This document shows, piece by piece, positions 21,626 through 30,676 of a stretch of 31,270 nt of DNA (position 1 is the stretch's first letter; each line of letters begins with the position of its first letter). The position numbers and the translations under genes are program-made. The notes below the pieces were generated by a model. It was not told the DNA's origin. It made no database searches and worked only from the letters and a program-made list of their open reading frames with translations. The DNA comes from a virus, in the IMG/VR virus record IMGVR_UViG_3300034198_006514, positions 1 to 31,270 of that record; one strand, written 5' to 3'.

Positions 21626-22264
21626 ATGCGACCACAGAAACTGGGTCCGTTTTCTCCTGTAACTACTTCGGCAGCGGGCCTTGCCTCTGCCGTTGCTTAT
21701 TCAGGAAACGGTTATACCCTTTCCGCAACAAGTGCTGGCGACAACTTGGCACACCTTATTACAGTCGGTGGTCTTGCTGCCACTGACCACAGTGCAAAAA
21801 CAATTACTGTTACAGGCACAGATGCTGAAAACAACGCTTTGTCTGAAAACATTGCCGGTCCTAACGGAGTGGCAACTGTAACAACAACTAAATACTTTAA
21901 AACTGTAACCTCTGTAACAATCTCTGCTACAACAGGTGCTGATACTTTTAACATTGGCTGGAACGTAGGGGCTGTTAGTCAGTGTTTGCCCTTGGATATT
22001 CGTTGTGTTCCGTTTAGTGTTGGTCTTATGACTGACATCAGTGGGACAATCAACTACACAGTCCAGCACACAATGCAAGACATTCTGAAAACAGTGGCTG
22101 CTGTAAATGCTACGTGGATTGCTAATGCAGCCCCAATGTCAGGAGCAACAGCAGACCAGACAAGCAACTACTCAACTCCGGTTACAGGAACTCGCCTGTT
22201 GATCAATTCTGTTACAAACGGAGCTACAATTCAATATGATGTTCTTCAAGGACTGGGGAATTAA
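21626..22264 (+). CDS. Beta-rich structural protein, unknown (212 aa)
   Basis: The protein is rich in Thr, Ala, Val and Gly with alternating strand patterns (KTITVTGTDAENNALSENIAGPNG, TVTTTKYFKTVTSVTIS), resembling Ig-like or decoration domains of phage heads and tails. A QHTMQDIL segment marks a possible short helix. No specific family is recognised. AGAGGA precedes the ATG, which follows the UUCG hairpin. Confidence 0.72.
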   Translation: MRPQKLGPFSPVTTSAAGLASAVAYSGNGYTLSATSAGDNLAHLITVGGLAATDHSAKTITVTGTDAENNALSENIAGPNGVATVTTTKYFKTVTSVTISATTGADTFNIGWNVGAVSQCLPLDIRCVPFSVGLMTDISGTINYTVQHTMQDILKTVAAVNATWIANAAPMSGATADQTSNYSTPVTGTRLLINSVTNGATIQYDVLQGLGN

Positions 22265-22266
22265 TT

Positions 22267-22776
22267 ATGGGTGTTTCTACTGAAAATGATTTCAGCAAAC
22301 TTGAAGAGATCCAAAAGATCTCTCTTTTCTTTGACGCCATTATGAACCCTGAAAAGTTTGTAAAGGTTGTGAAAGATGCTAAAGATATTTTGGAGGATTA
22401 CAAAAAGATCGTTGGTCCTTATACAACCATTAAAGCAGCCGAGGACTACAAATCAAAGATTGAACAGGCTCTTCGTGAAGAAGATGCGGTTCTTTCCGAT
22501 AAATATAACAGTATTGTTGAACGAGAAGCTGCTTTCGATTCCAAGATGGCCCAAAAGCTAACTGACATTGCTCGACAAAAAGCAGAGGCTGATCAAGCCC
22601 TGGCTGATTTAATCACTAAAGAACGGAGCATTCAAGAACAGTATAAAGACATCGCTTTAGAAAAGTCTGTGCTTGCTGCTGATAAAGCTGAGTTTCAAGA
22701 GTTTGTGGCCCAGCTTCAGAAAAAAGAACAGGAACTTTTGGATAAATCCGAAAAACTTAAATCCCTTTTAGGTTAA
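22267..22776 (+). CDS. Coiled-coil protein (169 aa), virion accessory
   Basis: After a short N-terminal domain the chain is one long charged helix (from about residue 60), rich in Ala, Glu, Lys and Gln with heptad-like spacing (QKLTDIARQKAEADQALADLITKE). It starts two bases after the previous stop. It could be a rod-like neck, tail or internal virion protein, or a chaperone for the large tail protein that follows. No family is recognised. Confidence 0.72.
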   Translation: MGVSTENDFSKLEEIQKISLFFDAIMNPEKFVKVVKDAKDILEDYKKIVGPYTTIKAAEDYKSKIEQALREEDAVLSDKYNSIVEREAAFDSKMAQKLTDIARQKAEADQALADLITKERSIQEQYKDIALEKSVLAADKAEFQEFVAQLQKKEQELLDKSEKLKSLLG

Positions 22777-22794
22777 GATGATATTGTTTTGTTA

Positions 22795-25700
22795 TGGGCG
22801 GGGTGATTAATGGCGACCCTCTATAGTAAAGCGTCCGCCGACTTCATGGCGCTCGGCACGTTCAACACGCTGGCGAACGGCACCGGCGCGGACACGATAC
22901 CGACCGCCGCCGATGACCTGATCCTGCAGAATGGCCACAACGTCACAATTGGCACGACGACGGCGGTGGCCAAGACCATCACGGCGCAGTCCGGCAGCAC
23001 GCTGACGCACAGCACTGCGGCGAACAGTAAGCTGGTGATGTCTGGGGCTGTCACGTTTCAATCAGGATCAACGCACACTTGCAATCTGAGTTCGGTGCCG
23101 TCCATTACGACTGATATTCAGTCAAACGGAACGGCTGGCACCGCCAACTGCATTTGGACATATGACGACGGCGCAAACTTCACACTCAAAGGCGCTCCAC
23201 GGACGCGGTGGACTACGCTGACTGCGGCAGTCACTGGCGGCGTTTCTACTTCGTGCTCTGTGGCAAACTCTAGCGGATGGCAGACAGGCGACCTCCTGAT
23301 ATTCGAGGACACTCAGCCTTACGTAAATTCATCGACGTTCAAAATTGACGTTCTGAATTCGTCAGGATCACCGACTGGTTTTGCTGCGGCCTTAACGTAT
23401 GACCACGCATCGGGTGGCACGGTTGGGAATTTCAGCAGCAATGTGCGTTTTCAGCCGGTGACGGTGACGGATGTTTTCTTTGAGCTTCGTTGTTTGTCGA
23501 ACGGCTTTGGAGCTTATATTCCGTGCAGTCGATCCGTTCAAGACGTTCTTTTCTACAACGTCTTGCTCAGACTTTCTGGTAGCGCCGATTCAGGTGCCTA
23601 CTCGTATATCGGCTCAAATGCGCACTACCAGTCCAACAGTAACGCTTTACTGGTGAACACCAATGTTTTGTCGCCGACCAAAGGTCTCAGCTACAACGAC
23701 TCCGCCCTTTATACCACCTTCAATACCCCAGTGATTATTGGCGGTTCAGGCGGCGGCGGCGGCTTGAGCTTCAGCAACTTATGTATCTTCCGTGCGGATT
23801 GGGGTATGCAGGCATTGTCGCCCGGAATGGCTTTTTCAGGTCTCCGTGCCAGTCACCTTGGCACCGTTTCCCCCGGCCTTTCTCCGGGCTATGCGGTCGT
23901 TGGAATGCGCCTAGACGATTCCTATTTCAATAATTCAGAAGGCCCTCTTTTTTTTACTGGAGAGATGGCCCTGACACGGTGCCAGATCGGCACTAAATTT
24001 GGCGCGACTCACCGCGCTGCAGGTGGCGATTATCGGTGGGGTGGTTTTTGCAAAATTGACATGACCGATTGCGAGTTTCAGACATCGGGCCTATGGGATG
24101 GGTCTCCGGATGGGAATTTAGGGTCTGAGTTTGACACCCTGATTGACGGCTCCTATCTGCGATTCAGGAATAAAAACCGAGACGTATCTGTGCAGGAATA
24201 TTACTCCCCTAGGGGTGCCGTTTTCAGAGATAACTCGGAGAAAAATCGGTCAACGTCGGCAATGAAGTTTCGCCCTCGCGCGCTTGGCAAAGACCTGCAA
24301 AAAACAGTTTCAATCCCCTGCGCCAACGGCGCAACCGTGCGCGTGGTTGGCTACTGCAAGGCCAGCACGGCGTTCTACAACGGCGGCGGCTCGAACTGGA
24401 CGCCGCCGACGGTATCGCTTTCCGGCACGATCAACGGCGTCACGCTGACGCCGCCGGCACTGTTTACTTCGACATATAACGGCGGCGTTGGTGGGTTCGA
24501 GTTTTTCGACATCAGCATCACAAACAGTTCGGGCGCGGATGGCAACGTCACTCTGACATTCACCGCGAACCCGAAATCTGTCATCACCGGCGACGTTTAC
24601 TTCGACGGCGTTCCGACCAGCGACGAGTTCATCACCAAGGCGCGGCATTACGGTTTCGTGTTTGATCAGACGTCCCCCAATGTTTCAGGGGTTAGCGCGG
24701 TGAGTGGTTCATCAGCGTGGTCTGCATCCGGTAGTGGCGCGGCATCACTGACTGCAGAAACAACGGCGATCGGCATCACCGGCGTCACCATCCCATCACC
24801 AAGCTCCAGCGCCAGCGCGATCGTTCTCACCGCAAGCAAGACGTTCCAGCAGGTCTACGACTATACGCAGGCGTGGGCCTGCACGACGGCAAACCTTGGC
24901 TATGCGGTTCCTTGTTCTGCTCCGGTGGCTGGCTCACTGATTGCGGCGGCGAACATCACGACGACAGGTTGCTCGCTGACCGGCAGTGGCAGCATTGCGA
25001 TGGGCGCTTACACGCTCACCAGCGAATTCACGGCGGGCGGCTATGCGTTCACCTATACGGGTGGCACCTATTCGCAGGCCACCGCAGGCGCTCCGGTATT
25101 CACTGGCGGCACGCTCTACATGCCGGCGCAGGGCGCGATCACGGTGGTCTATACTTTCACCGGCAACACGATGACGGTGAATTTCAACCCGTCAGCAAAC
25201 GGCGCGAATTACAACTTAAGTTCGGGCACGTTCACCGGCACGATCACGCTGACGAATACCTCGGGGCGCAACTGCACTGTGCAGTTGCCGACCGGCACGA
25301 CGGTATCAAACAGCACCAGCGGCGCGAACCTGATTACGGTGGTGTCGCCTTCGATTTATCAGTCCGTGACGATCACTGGCGCTGTCGCCGGCTCACGTAT
25401 CCAGCTATACGACACAACCCACAGTGTCGAACTCTACAACGGCACACCGACGTTCCCATATACGTGGACTGACCCAACGCCAGCTGCTTCGACACGAGCT
25501 ATTCGGCTCCGCGTTGCATATCAATCGACGGTCACGGCGAAGAACTTTATCGACGTGAACATTGGAACGTGCGCCACGTCAGGCGCGGGTAAAGACATCA
25601 GCTATCTCGTCGCGCAGAAAAACGATTTCGCCTACAACCTATACGCCATCAACGGCAGCACTGTTACAGGAATTGCAATTTCAGTCGGGCCGAACCGCTG

Positions 25701-25984
25701 CACGTTTACGGTAACAGGTGACCGCACAAACCCTGAGATCTACGCCTACCAGGTCTACTGGCAATTCACGTCGGTCGGCATAGCGCAGGAGACGGCGTTC
25801 ATTGAGTCTCCGACCGGTGTCGACTTCATCTACACCGACTTCAAGTGGAAGAACAACGGCGGATCGACTATCACGATTAGCAGCGGCTATCCAGTTGATT
25901 CTGTCACTGGGCTATCGTCTACGCTGATCGACACGACCGGCGGCAACATCTGTGTCGCACCGAACCACGTTGTTCTGGCGACCA
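22795..25984 (+). other. GC-rich horizontally acquired segment
   Basis: The G+C content and codon choice change abruptly just before the start of the large tail gene and revert within its last roughly 37 codons. Within the segment 23040-24300 is less extreme than 22810-23040 and 24300-25980, so it may itself be a patchwork. No insertion-sequence ends, target duplications or recombinase genes are visible, which favours homologous or illegitimate recombination. Confidence 0.65.
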
Positions 25985-26094
25985 CAGGAAGTGGTCCTTT
26001 AACAACAGCTCAGGCTGCCCAGTTGACAGCAATTGAAGGGGCCACTGTTGGAAATAGTCCTGTTGCTGGTGTAAGCCACACAAGCCCTAGGTAA
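22810..26094 (+). CDS. Large tail fibre/adhesin-like protein with foreign base composition
   Basis: The 1094-residue protein is almost all beta-structure, rich in Ser, Thr, Gly and Asn, as in phage fibres and receptor-binding proteins. The N-terminal 100 residues (AADDLILQNGHNVTIG, then repeated strand units) resemble the start of G8-like beta-helix adhesins; the C-terminal half (about 580-1000) looks like several Ig-like modules. Most of the gene uses GC-ending codons (24361-24420 is 41/60 G+C), unlike its neighbours (22441-22500 is 26/60). The last roughly 37 codons (from about 25985) return to the phage's own codon style. It appears to be a module taken from another phage or bacterium, probably to change host recognition. 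Confidence 0.82.
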   Translation: MATLYSKASADFMALGTFNTLANGTGADTIPTAADDLILQNGHNVTIGTTTAVAKTITAQSGSTLTHSTAANSKLVMSGAVTFQSGSTHTCNLSSVPSITTDIQSNGTAGTANCIWTYDDGANFTLKGAPRTRWTTLTAAVTGGVSTSCSVANSSGWQTGDLLIFEDTQPYVNSSTFKIDVLNSSGSPTGFAAALTYDHASGGTVGNFSSNVRFQPVTVTDVFFELRCLSNGFGAYIPCSRSVQDVLFYNVLLRLSGSADSGAYSYIGSNAHYQSNSNALLVNTNVLSPTKGLSYNDSALYTTFNTPVIIGGSGGGGGLSFSNLCIFRADWGMQALSPGMAFSGLRASHLGTVSPGLSPGYAVVGMRLDDSYFNNSEGPLFFTGEMALTRCQIGTKFGATHRAAGGDYRWGGFCKIDMTDCEFQTSGLWDGSPDGNLGSEFDTLIDGSYLRFRNKNRDVSVQEYYSPRGAVFRDNSEKNRSTSAMKFRPRALGKDLQKTVSIPCANGATVRVVGYCKASTAFYNGGGSNWTPPTVSLSGTINGVTLTPPALFTSTYNGGVGGFEFFDISITNSSGADGNVTLTFTANPKSVITGDVYFDGVPTSDEFITKARHYGFVFDQTSPNVSGVSAVSGSSAWSASGSGAASLTAETTAIGITGVTIPSPSSSASAIVLTASKTFQQVYDYTQAWACTTANLGYAVPCSAPVAGSLIAAANITTTGCSLTGSGSIAMGAYTLTSEFTAGGYAFTYTGGTYSQATAGAPVFTGGTLYMPAQGAITVVYTFTGNTMTVNFNPSANGANYNLSSGTFTGTITLTNTSGRNCTVQLPTGTTVSNSTSGANLITVVSPSIYQSVTITGAVAGSRIQLYDTTHSVELYNGTPTFPYTWTDPTPAASTRAIRLRVAYQSTVTAKNFIDVNIGTCATSGAGKDISYLVAQKNDFAYNLYAINGSTVTGIAISVGPNRCTFTVTGDRTNPEIYAYQVYWQFTSVGIAQETAFIESPTGVDFIYTDFKWKNNGGSTITISSGYPVDSVTGLSSTLIDTTGGNICVAPNHVVLATTGSGPLTTAQAAQLTAIEGATVGNSPVAGVSHTSPR

Positions 26095-26100
26095 AATAAA

Positions 26101-26403
26101 ATGAAAAAAACAATCTGGAAAAGCGGGGATTATAATGCAGTCTGTGACCGCTGTGGATTTAAATTCAAAGCCTCAGACTTACAAGAAACTTGGGATGGCC
26201 TCAAGGTCTGTAAAAAGGACTGGGAGATGCGTCACCCTCTTGATTTCCCTGTTGCTCAAAAAGGACCGGCCCCGCTTCCTTGGACACGTCCAGAAGTAAC
26301 AGATGTGTTCGTTGCGGCTTGCACTGTTGTCGGCCGTCAGGCAGTTCCTGGTTTAGCGCAACCAGATTGTGCAATACCTAACCTTGATCTTGGATATCGT
26401 TAA
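26101..26403 (+). CDS. Small zinc-knuckle phage protein (100 aa)
   Basis: The N-terminus has the pattern YNAVCDRCGFKFKASDL then a W-x-GLKVCKKDWEMRHP stretch, common to a family of small tail-region phage proteins with two Cys pairs or a Cys-Cys/Cys-His metal site (here CDRC and one later Cys, C39). The WxxRHP motif followed by a DFP segment is usual. The function is unknown; it is found beside fibre genes and may help assemble them. It starts six bases after the large tail gene. Confidence 0.78.
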   Translation: MKKTIWKSGDYNAVCDRCGFKFKASDLQETWDGLKVCKKDWEMRHPLDFPVAQKGPAPLPWTRPEVTDVFVAACTVVGRQAVPGLAQPDCAIPNLDLGYR

Positions 26404-26405
26404 AT

Positions 26406-27140
26406 ATGGCTTCTACAACTTTTGTTTCAAAAACAGGTGTTATTCCGGCAGACTGGTTGAATGATGTCAACACCCTTGTCTGGGGTGTCTTTGCCGGATC
26501 AACAACAATAGGCCAAGTTAAAACACTTCTTGGTGTTCTTGCAGCAGGTCCTATTACAACTTCAGGTCTAACCCAAGCCACAAGCAGGCTTCTTGGACGG
26601 ACCACAGCTTCAACCGGAGCTATTGAAGAATTGACAGTCGGTTCAGGTTTGACCCTTTCTGCCGGTTCTCTTGCAGTTTCAGGAGCTTTTACAGCAAGCG
26701 GTTTAACTCAAGCAACCAACCGCCTTCTGGGTCGAACAACGGCTTCTACAGGAGCCACAGAAGAAATCTCTGTTGGTAACGGTCTTACATTTAGCTCTGG
26801 CAGTATCTCAATTAGTGGTATTGCCCAATCAATAAAAAGCGCAGCTTACACAACAGTTCTTGCTGATGCTAACACACACCTTCTTCACCCGTCGGCAGAC
26901 ACAACAGCTCGTATCTTCACAATTGACAGCAATGCCACAGTGGCCTATCCAATTGGAACAGCCATTACGATTGTTAATCAGAACGCAGCGGGTGTTATCA
27001 CAATCTCAATCAACACTGACACAATGCGACTTGCCGGAGCAGGAACAACTGGAAGTCGAACTTTGGCAGCAAATGGTATTGCAACAGCTTTAAAGATTAC
27101 CTCGACAGAGTGGATCATCTCTGGAACAGGATTGACCTAA
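26406..27140 (+). CDS. Repeat-containing tail fibre protein
   Basis: The N-terminus (KTGVIPADWLNDVNTLVW) is like virion-attachment ends of many phage fibres. Residues 53-93 and 98-138 are a near-identical tandem repeat (SGLTQATxRLLGRTTASTGA...) with a 45-residue period. A beta-rich C-terminal domain (about 140-244) ends in a strand typical of fibre caps. It starts three bases after the previous stop. Likely a side or short fibre for host contact. Confidence 0.78.
   Translation: MASTTFVSKTGVIPADWLNDVNTLVWGVFAGSTTIGQVKTLLGVLAAGPITTSGLTQATSRLLGRTTASTGAIEELTVGSGLTLSAGSLAVSGAFTASGLTQATNRLLGRTTASTGATEEISVGNGLTFSSGSISISGIAQSIKSAAYTTVLADANTHLLHPSADTTARIFTIDSNATVAYPIGTAITIVNQNAAGVITISINTDTMRLAGAGTTGSRTLAANGIATALKITSTEWIISGTGLT
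26562..26819 (+). repeat. Tandem coding repeat in the fibre gene
   Basis: Two units (26562-26684 and 26697-26819) encode near-identical 41-residue blocks. Synonymous differences show they are not a recent exact duplication. Confidence 0.75.
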
Positions 27141-27142
27141 CC

Positions 27143-27943
27143 ATGAGTATTATTCAACAACTTCTTTTTGCCTATGGTGCCACTTTACCTGTTCCTGCAA
27201 CAGTTCGATATCTTGTTGTGGCCGGTGGCGGCGGCGGTGGAGCTGATCCCGCTTTAGGGTATAGGACTGGGGGCGGGGGTGCCGGTGGTTTTAGGACAGC
27301 TACAGGATTTGCTGTTAGTGCTTCAACACCCTATACTGTAACAGTTGGTTCTGGTGGGCCTCAAAATGCCCAAGGAGCCAACTCAGTGTTTTCCTCTATA
27401 ACAAGCACGGGTGGCGGATATGGTGTAAACCTTGTTCAAACAGTTGGTGGATCGGGGGGTTCTGGAGGAGGTGGTTTAGGAACAGCCGGAACAGGAACCG
27501 TTGGACAAGGCTCTGATGGGTCAACCTATGGGGATGTTGCTAATTCAGAAGGTGGTGGCGCAGGTGGTGGCGCAGGTGGAGCGGCCTCAAATCAAAATGG
27601 TGGTGTTGGCCTTTCTTCGGATATTACAGGCTCCACTGTGTTCTACGCCGGAGGCGGTGGAGGGCGACCTGGTCCAAGTGCTGGATATTCCCCGCTAGGA
27701 ACTGGCGGTAATGGCGGTGGTGGTGGTTGGGGTGCTCCAGGAACTGCTAATACTGGCGGGGGTGGTGGCGCTATAGGCGGTTCAGGAAGTGCTACTGGTG
27801 GTTCGGGAGTTGTAATCATTTCCTACCCAGACACACGAGCAGACCTTGCAAGTATCGGTGGTGGGTTATCTTATACAAGAACAGTCACTGGTGGAAACAA
27901 AATTTATACCTTTACATCAGGGACGGGGACAATCCAATGGTAG
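27143..27943 (+). CDS. Glycine-rich tail fibre/adhesin protein
   Basis: From YLVVAGGGGGG (about residue 22) most of the 266 residues form glycine-rich repeats (GGSGGSGGGGLGTAGTGT and others) ending in GSGVVIISYPDTRADL and KIYTFTSGTGTIQW. This is the known glycine-rich fibre-tip domain type, built of polyglycine-II-like helices, in tail adhesins. I chose ATG 27143, two bases after the previous stop; the frame is open upstream but overlaps the preceding gene. It probably forms the receptor-contacting tip. Confidence 0.8.
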   Translation: MSIIQQLLFAYGATLPVPATVRYLVVAGGGGGGADPALGYRTGGGGAGGFRTATGFAVSASTPYTVTVGSGGPQNAQGANSVFSSITSTGGGYGVNLVQTVGGSGGSGGGGLGTAGTGTVGQGSDGSTYGDVANSEGGGAGGGAGGAASNQNGGVGLSSDITGSTVFYAGGGGGRPGPSAGYSPLGTGGNGGGGGWGAPGTANTGGGGGAIGGSGSATGGSGVVIISYPDTRADLASIGGGLSYTRTVTGGNKIYTFTSGTGTIQW

Positions 27944-28173
27944 AGATAACTAAAGAAGATATTCGAGAAATCATTGACAACGCCATCGAACGACATTCCT
28001 TGTCAGACGACCATCAATTTATTAAAACACTCATTGCAAGAGAAAAACGAAACCAAGAACTGTTTGAGAAGATAAAAGCCCACGTTATTGGGTGGAGTTT
28101 TCTTGTAACAGTTTCCTTCCTCGCGGCAGTTCTTTGGGATGACGTTATGCGGTTTCTTAAAAAGGTAGTTTAA
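27937..28173 (+). CDS. Small single-span membrane protein (78 aa)
   Basis: The N-terminal half is a charged helix (KEDIREIIDNAIERHSLSDD), the middle is basic (REKRNQELFEKIKAH), then comes one hydrophobic span (VIGWSFLVTVSFLAAVLW) and a basic end. This resembles a family of small phage proteins of unknown role with one C-terminal transmembrane helix, sometimes placed near fibre or lysis genes (DUF6127-like). It could act as a holin-like protein, but one span and no lysis partner nearby leave this open. The start overlaps the previous stop by seven bases. Confidence 0.7.
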   Translation: MVEITKEDIREIIDNAIERHSLSDDHQFIKTLIAREKRNQELFEKIKAHVIGWSFLVTVSFLAAVLWDDVMRFLKKVV

Positions 28174-28174
28174 T

Positions 28175-29194
28175 ATGGCAACTAGCGGTGTAGTTACTTT
28201 TCGCCCAAATCGAGACCAGATTATTACCCAAGCACTTATTCAAGTTGGTGCTATTGATCCCGAGAACAGCTCCCAATCACCTACAGCAATTCAAATTACA
28301 AACTCCTCAATGATCCTCAACTCTCTTGTTAAACAGTGGGAGACAGAAGGATTGGAGTTGTGGGAGACACGATATGGTGTAGTGTTCCCGCAAAAAGGAC
28401 AATGGGTGTATGCTCTGGGTCTTCCAGGTCCAGGCGGAGATCACGCAACAGAAACAACAGCCCTTGGTGTTGGCGGGTTTTTACAAACAACCTTGTCAAG
28501 TGCAGGAGCGGCTCTTGGATCAACAGTGATTCTTACAACCCTTTCCTCTGCTTCTTCAGCAGGGGTTTCGGTGTTTACTGTTGCTAATACTTACGTTATT
28601 GGGATTCAGTTGGACACTGGATACATCCACTGGACGACTGTGAACGGAGCGCCTTCAGGTAACACTGTGACCTTGACAGCCGCGCTTCCCTCGACTGCTT
28701 GCAGTGGAAATACTGTCTATTGTTACCAGACAAAGATGACACGTCCCCTTCGAGTAACCAACGTCCAGCTAGGAGCAATCTCGCCAACCTCAAGCACGGT
28801 TCCTCTTACACCCCTTAGCCGTGCTGATTATAACCGCATGGCAAATAAAGCAACAGAAGGAACACCAACACAATTTTATTTTGATCCCCAAAGAAACACA
28901 GGGTATCTTTATTTTTACCAAGCTTTGGGTCAAGTCACCCGTCCGCTTTATGTTGAATACCAGCGTCCGATTGAAGACTTCTTGACAGCTACCGATGACT
29001 ATGACCTTCCCCAAGAATGGGCAATGGCTCTTATTTACAACCTAGCTCTCTTTCTTGCCCCCAGCTACACTGTTCCACAATCACAATTTAAACAGATTCA
29101 ATTCCTTGCTGACCAATGTTATGAGCAAATCTGTGGTTGGGATCAAGAAGTAACGTCTTTCCGAATCCAACCAAACCCTAACGGACAAGCTTAA
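28175..29194 (+). CDS. P22 gp4-like head-to-tail adaptor
   Basis: The N-terminal NRDQIITQALIQVGAIDP and the following SSMILNSLVKQWETEGLELW match the start of P22 tail accessory factor gp4-like proteins, which bind the portal after packaging and seal DNA. The middle (YALGLPGPGGDH, then Ser/Thr-rich strands) is an insertion relative to short gp4; 339 residues is long for the family. The C-terminal part (PLYVEYQRPIEDFLTATDDYDLPQEWA) is also family-typical. It is directly before a gp10-like gene, as in P22. Confidence 0.82.
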   Translation: MATSGVVTFRPNRDQIITQALIQVGAIDPENSSQSPTAIQITNSSMILNSLVKQWETEGLELWETRYGVVFPQKGQWVYALGLPGPGGDHATETTALGVGGFLQTTLSSAGAALGSTVILTTLSSASSAGVSVFTVANTYVIGIQLDTGYIHWTTVNGAPSGNTVTLTAALPSTACSGNTVYCYQTKMTRPLRVTNVQLGAISPTSSTVPLTPLSRADYNRMANKATEGTPTQFYFDPQRNTGYLYFYQALGQVTRPLYVEYQRPIEDFLTATDDYDLPQEWAMALIYNLALFLAPSYTVPQSQFKQIQFLADQCYEQICGWDQEVTSFRIQPNPNGQA

Positions 29195-29195
29195 T

Positions 29196-30674
29196 ATGCC
29201 TCGTTATAGCCGTGCCGGATCAAAAAAACAGTTTGTCGGAGCTGTCGGTGAAGGAAAAAAAGAGGCCCAAACAGTCAAAATTCCGGCTATTGGGAGTCTT
29301 CTTTTTCGAGGAACAGCTGCGGATAAAGACCAGAGGTTTATCAATGGTTACTTTGACGTTCTAAAGAATCCAGAGACAAACAAGACTTATTATTACTTTA
29401 CAAAAAGACCTGGACTAAATCCAACTGGAGCTATCCGACCAAAGGGTGCTTCAGGTGTGGCTCGTGGGTGTGAGTCGTGGAACAATCGCATTTACAGCGT
29501 TTACGACAATAAAATCTACTCTGACACTACAGACCTTGGGGTTACTTTAACAACCTCTACAGGTCGTGTTGGTATTACAATCACACGTCCAGGAGCAGCC
29601 AACCAGTATATTTGCATTAACGATGGGGTAAAGTTGTATGTGATCAATGCTGCCAACACCGTAACAACAGTCACTGTAAACTTTCCAACCCCGAACACAA
29701 CAGATCTTGTGTATATGGATGGGTATATCTGCACTTTAAAGACAGACGGAACTGTCTGGGCTTGTAACGTGGATGATCCCACAACTTGGGATGCTTCCCA
29801 TTTCTTAACGGCTCAGATGTTTGGAGGCACTGGAGTGGGGATTGCCCACCAGAATAACCTCCTGTTTGTTTTCCTTGATAACTCAATGCAGGCTTTTTAT
29901 GATGCTCAAAATGCAACTGGAAGTCCTTTCAGCAACTATGAACAAGCTGCTCAACAAATTGGCTGTGCAAGTCAAAACAGTATTGCTCAAGACGAACAAT
30001 ATATCACTTGGGTGTCCAATTCTCGAAACGGTGGTTTTTCTGTCTATCGTATTGATGGCAGCACGGGTCTAAAAGAGATTGCAACTCCCGCAATACAAAG
30101 AATCTTAAACAACGAAAAGACAGGCATTGCAACTTGCTTTGCTTTTGCTAAGAGGGTTGCAGGTCGTTTTTTCTATGTTTTGAATTTAATGTCGGCAAAC
30201 CGAACATTTGTGTATGATTACGGAAATGATCTTTGGACAGAATACCAAGAAGCTGGCGCAACAAACCGATGGCCTATTGTTTCTGTTTGCCAGCACAATT
30301 ACCAAGCTTTCTGCCAACATGCTACTGATGGGTATATTTATCCTATGGATGCAGCTACCTATCAAGATAATGGGGTAAACTTTACCTATTTGATGCGCTT
30401 GGCTCGGGTTGACTTTGACACTGCTTCTAGTCGTAAGTTCTGCTCTGGGGTCAATGTTGTTGGGGATGTTCAATCAGACCCTTGTAACATATTTCTCCAA
30501 TACAGCGATGATGACTACGCTACAACAAGCACTGCACGGACTCTTTCAATGTCAAATCATCGTGTCTTTGCTACGCAGTTTGGAAGTTTCTTCCGAAGAA
30601 GTTGGCAAGTAAGCTACACAGGAAATACCCCAATGCGTATTGAAGCATTGGAACTTGAAGTTAGTATAGGATAA
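29196..30674 (+). CDS. P22 gp10-like packaged-DNA stabilisation protein
   Basis: The 492-residue protein has an N-terminal DQRFINGYFDVLKNPETNKTYYYFTKRPGL segment and repeated blade-like strands (GVARGCESWNNRIYSV, YICINDGVKLYVIN, YITWVSNSRNGGFSVYRIDG), as in gp10-like tail hub proteins, which continue the neck below gp4 and are beta-propeller rich. The C-terminal end is a beta-rich domain with RIEALELEVSIG. Length is close to P22 gp10. One base separates it from the gp4-like gene. Confidence 0.82.
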   Translation: MPRYSRAGSKKQFVGAVGEGKKEAQTVKIPAIGSLLFRGTAADKDQRFINGYFDVLKNPETNKTYYYFTKRPGLNPTGAIRPKGASGVARGCESWNNRIYSVYDNKIYSDTTDLGVTLTTSTGRVGITITRPGAANQYICINDGVKLYVINAANTVTTVTVNFPTPNTTDLVYMDGYICTLKTDGTVWACNVDDPTTWDASHFLTAQMFGGTGVGIAHQNNLLFVFLDNSMQAFYDAQNATGSPFSNYEQAAQQIGCASQNSIAQDEQYITWVSNSRNGGFSVYRIDGSTGLKEIATPAIQRILNNEKTGIATCFAFAKRVAGRFFYVLNLMSANRTFVYDYGNDLWTEYQEAGATNRWPIVSVCQHNYQAFCQHATDGYIYPMDAATYQDNGVNFTYLMRLARVDFDTASSRKFCSGVNVVGDVQSDPCNIFLQYSDDDYATTSTARTLSMSNHRVFATQFGSFFRRSWQVSYTGNTPMRIEALELEVSIG

Positions 30675-30676
30675 AC

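Noticed and set aside
24310-25472. Long open frames on both strands inside the large tail gene
   Set aside because: GC-rich sequence lacks stop codons by chance; the main frame has the beta-rich fibre composition and the others do not.
22795-25984. GC-rich segment considered as an insertion sequence or transposon
   Set aside because: There is no transposase, no terminal inverted repeat and no target duplication, and the reading frame continues through the right junction.
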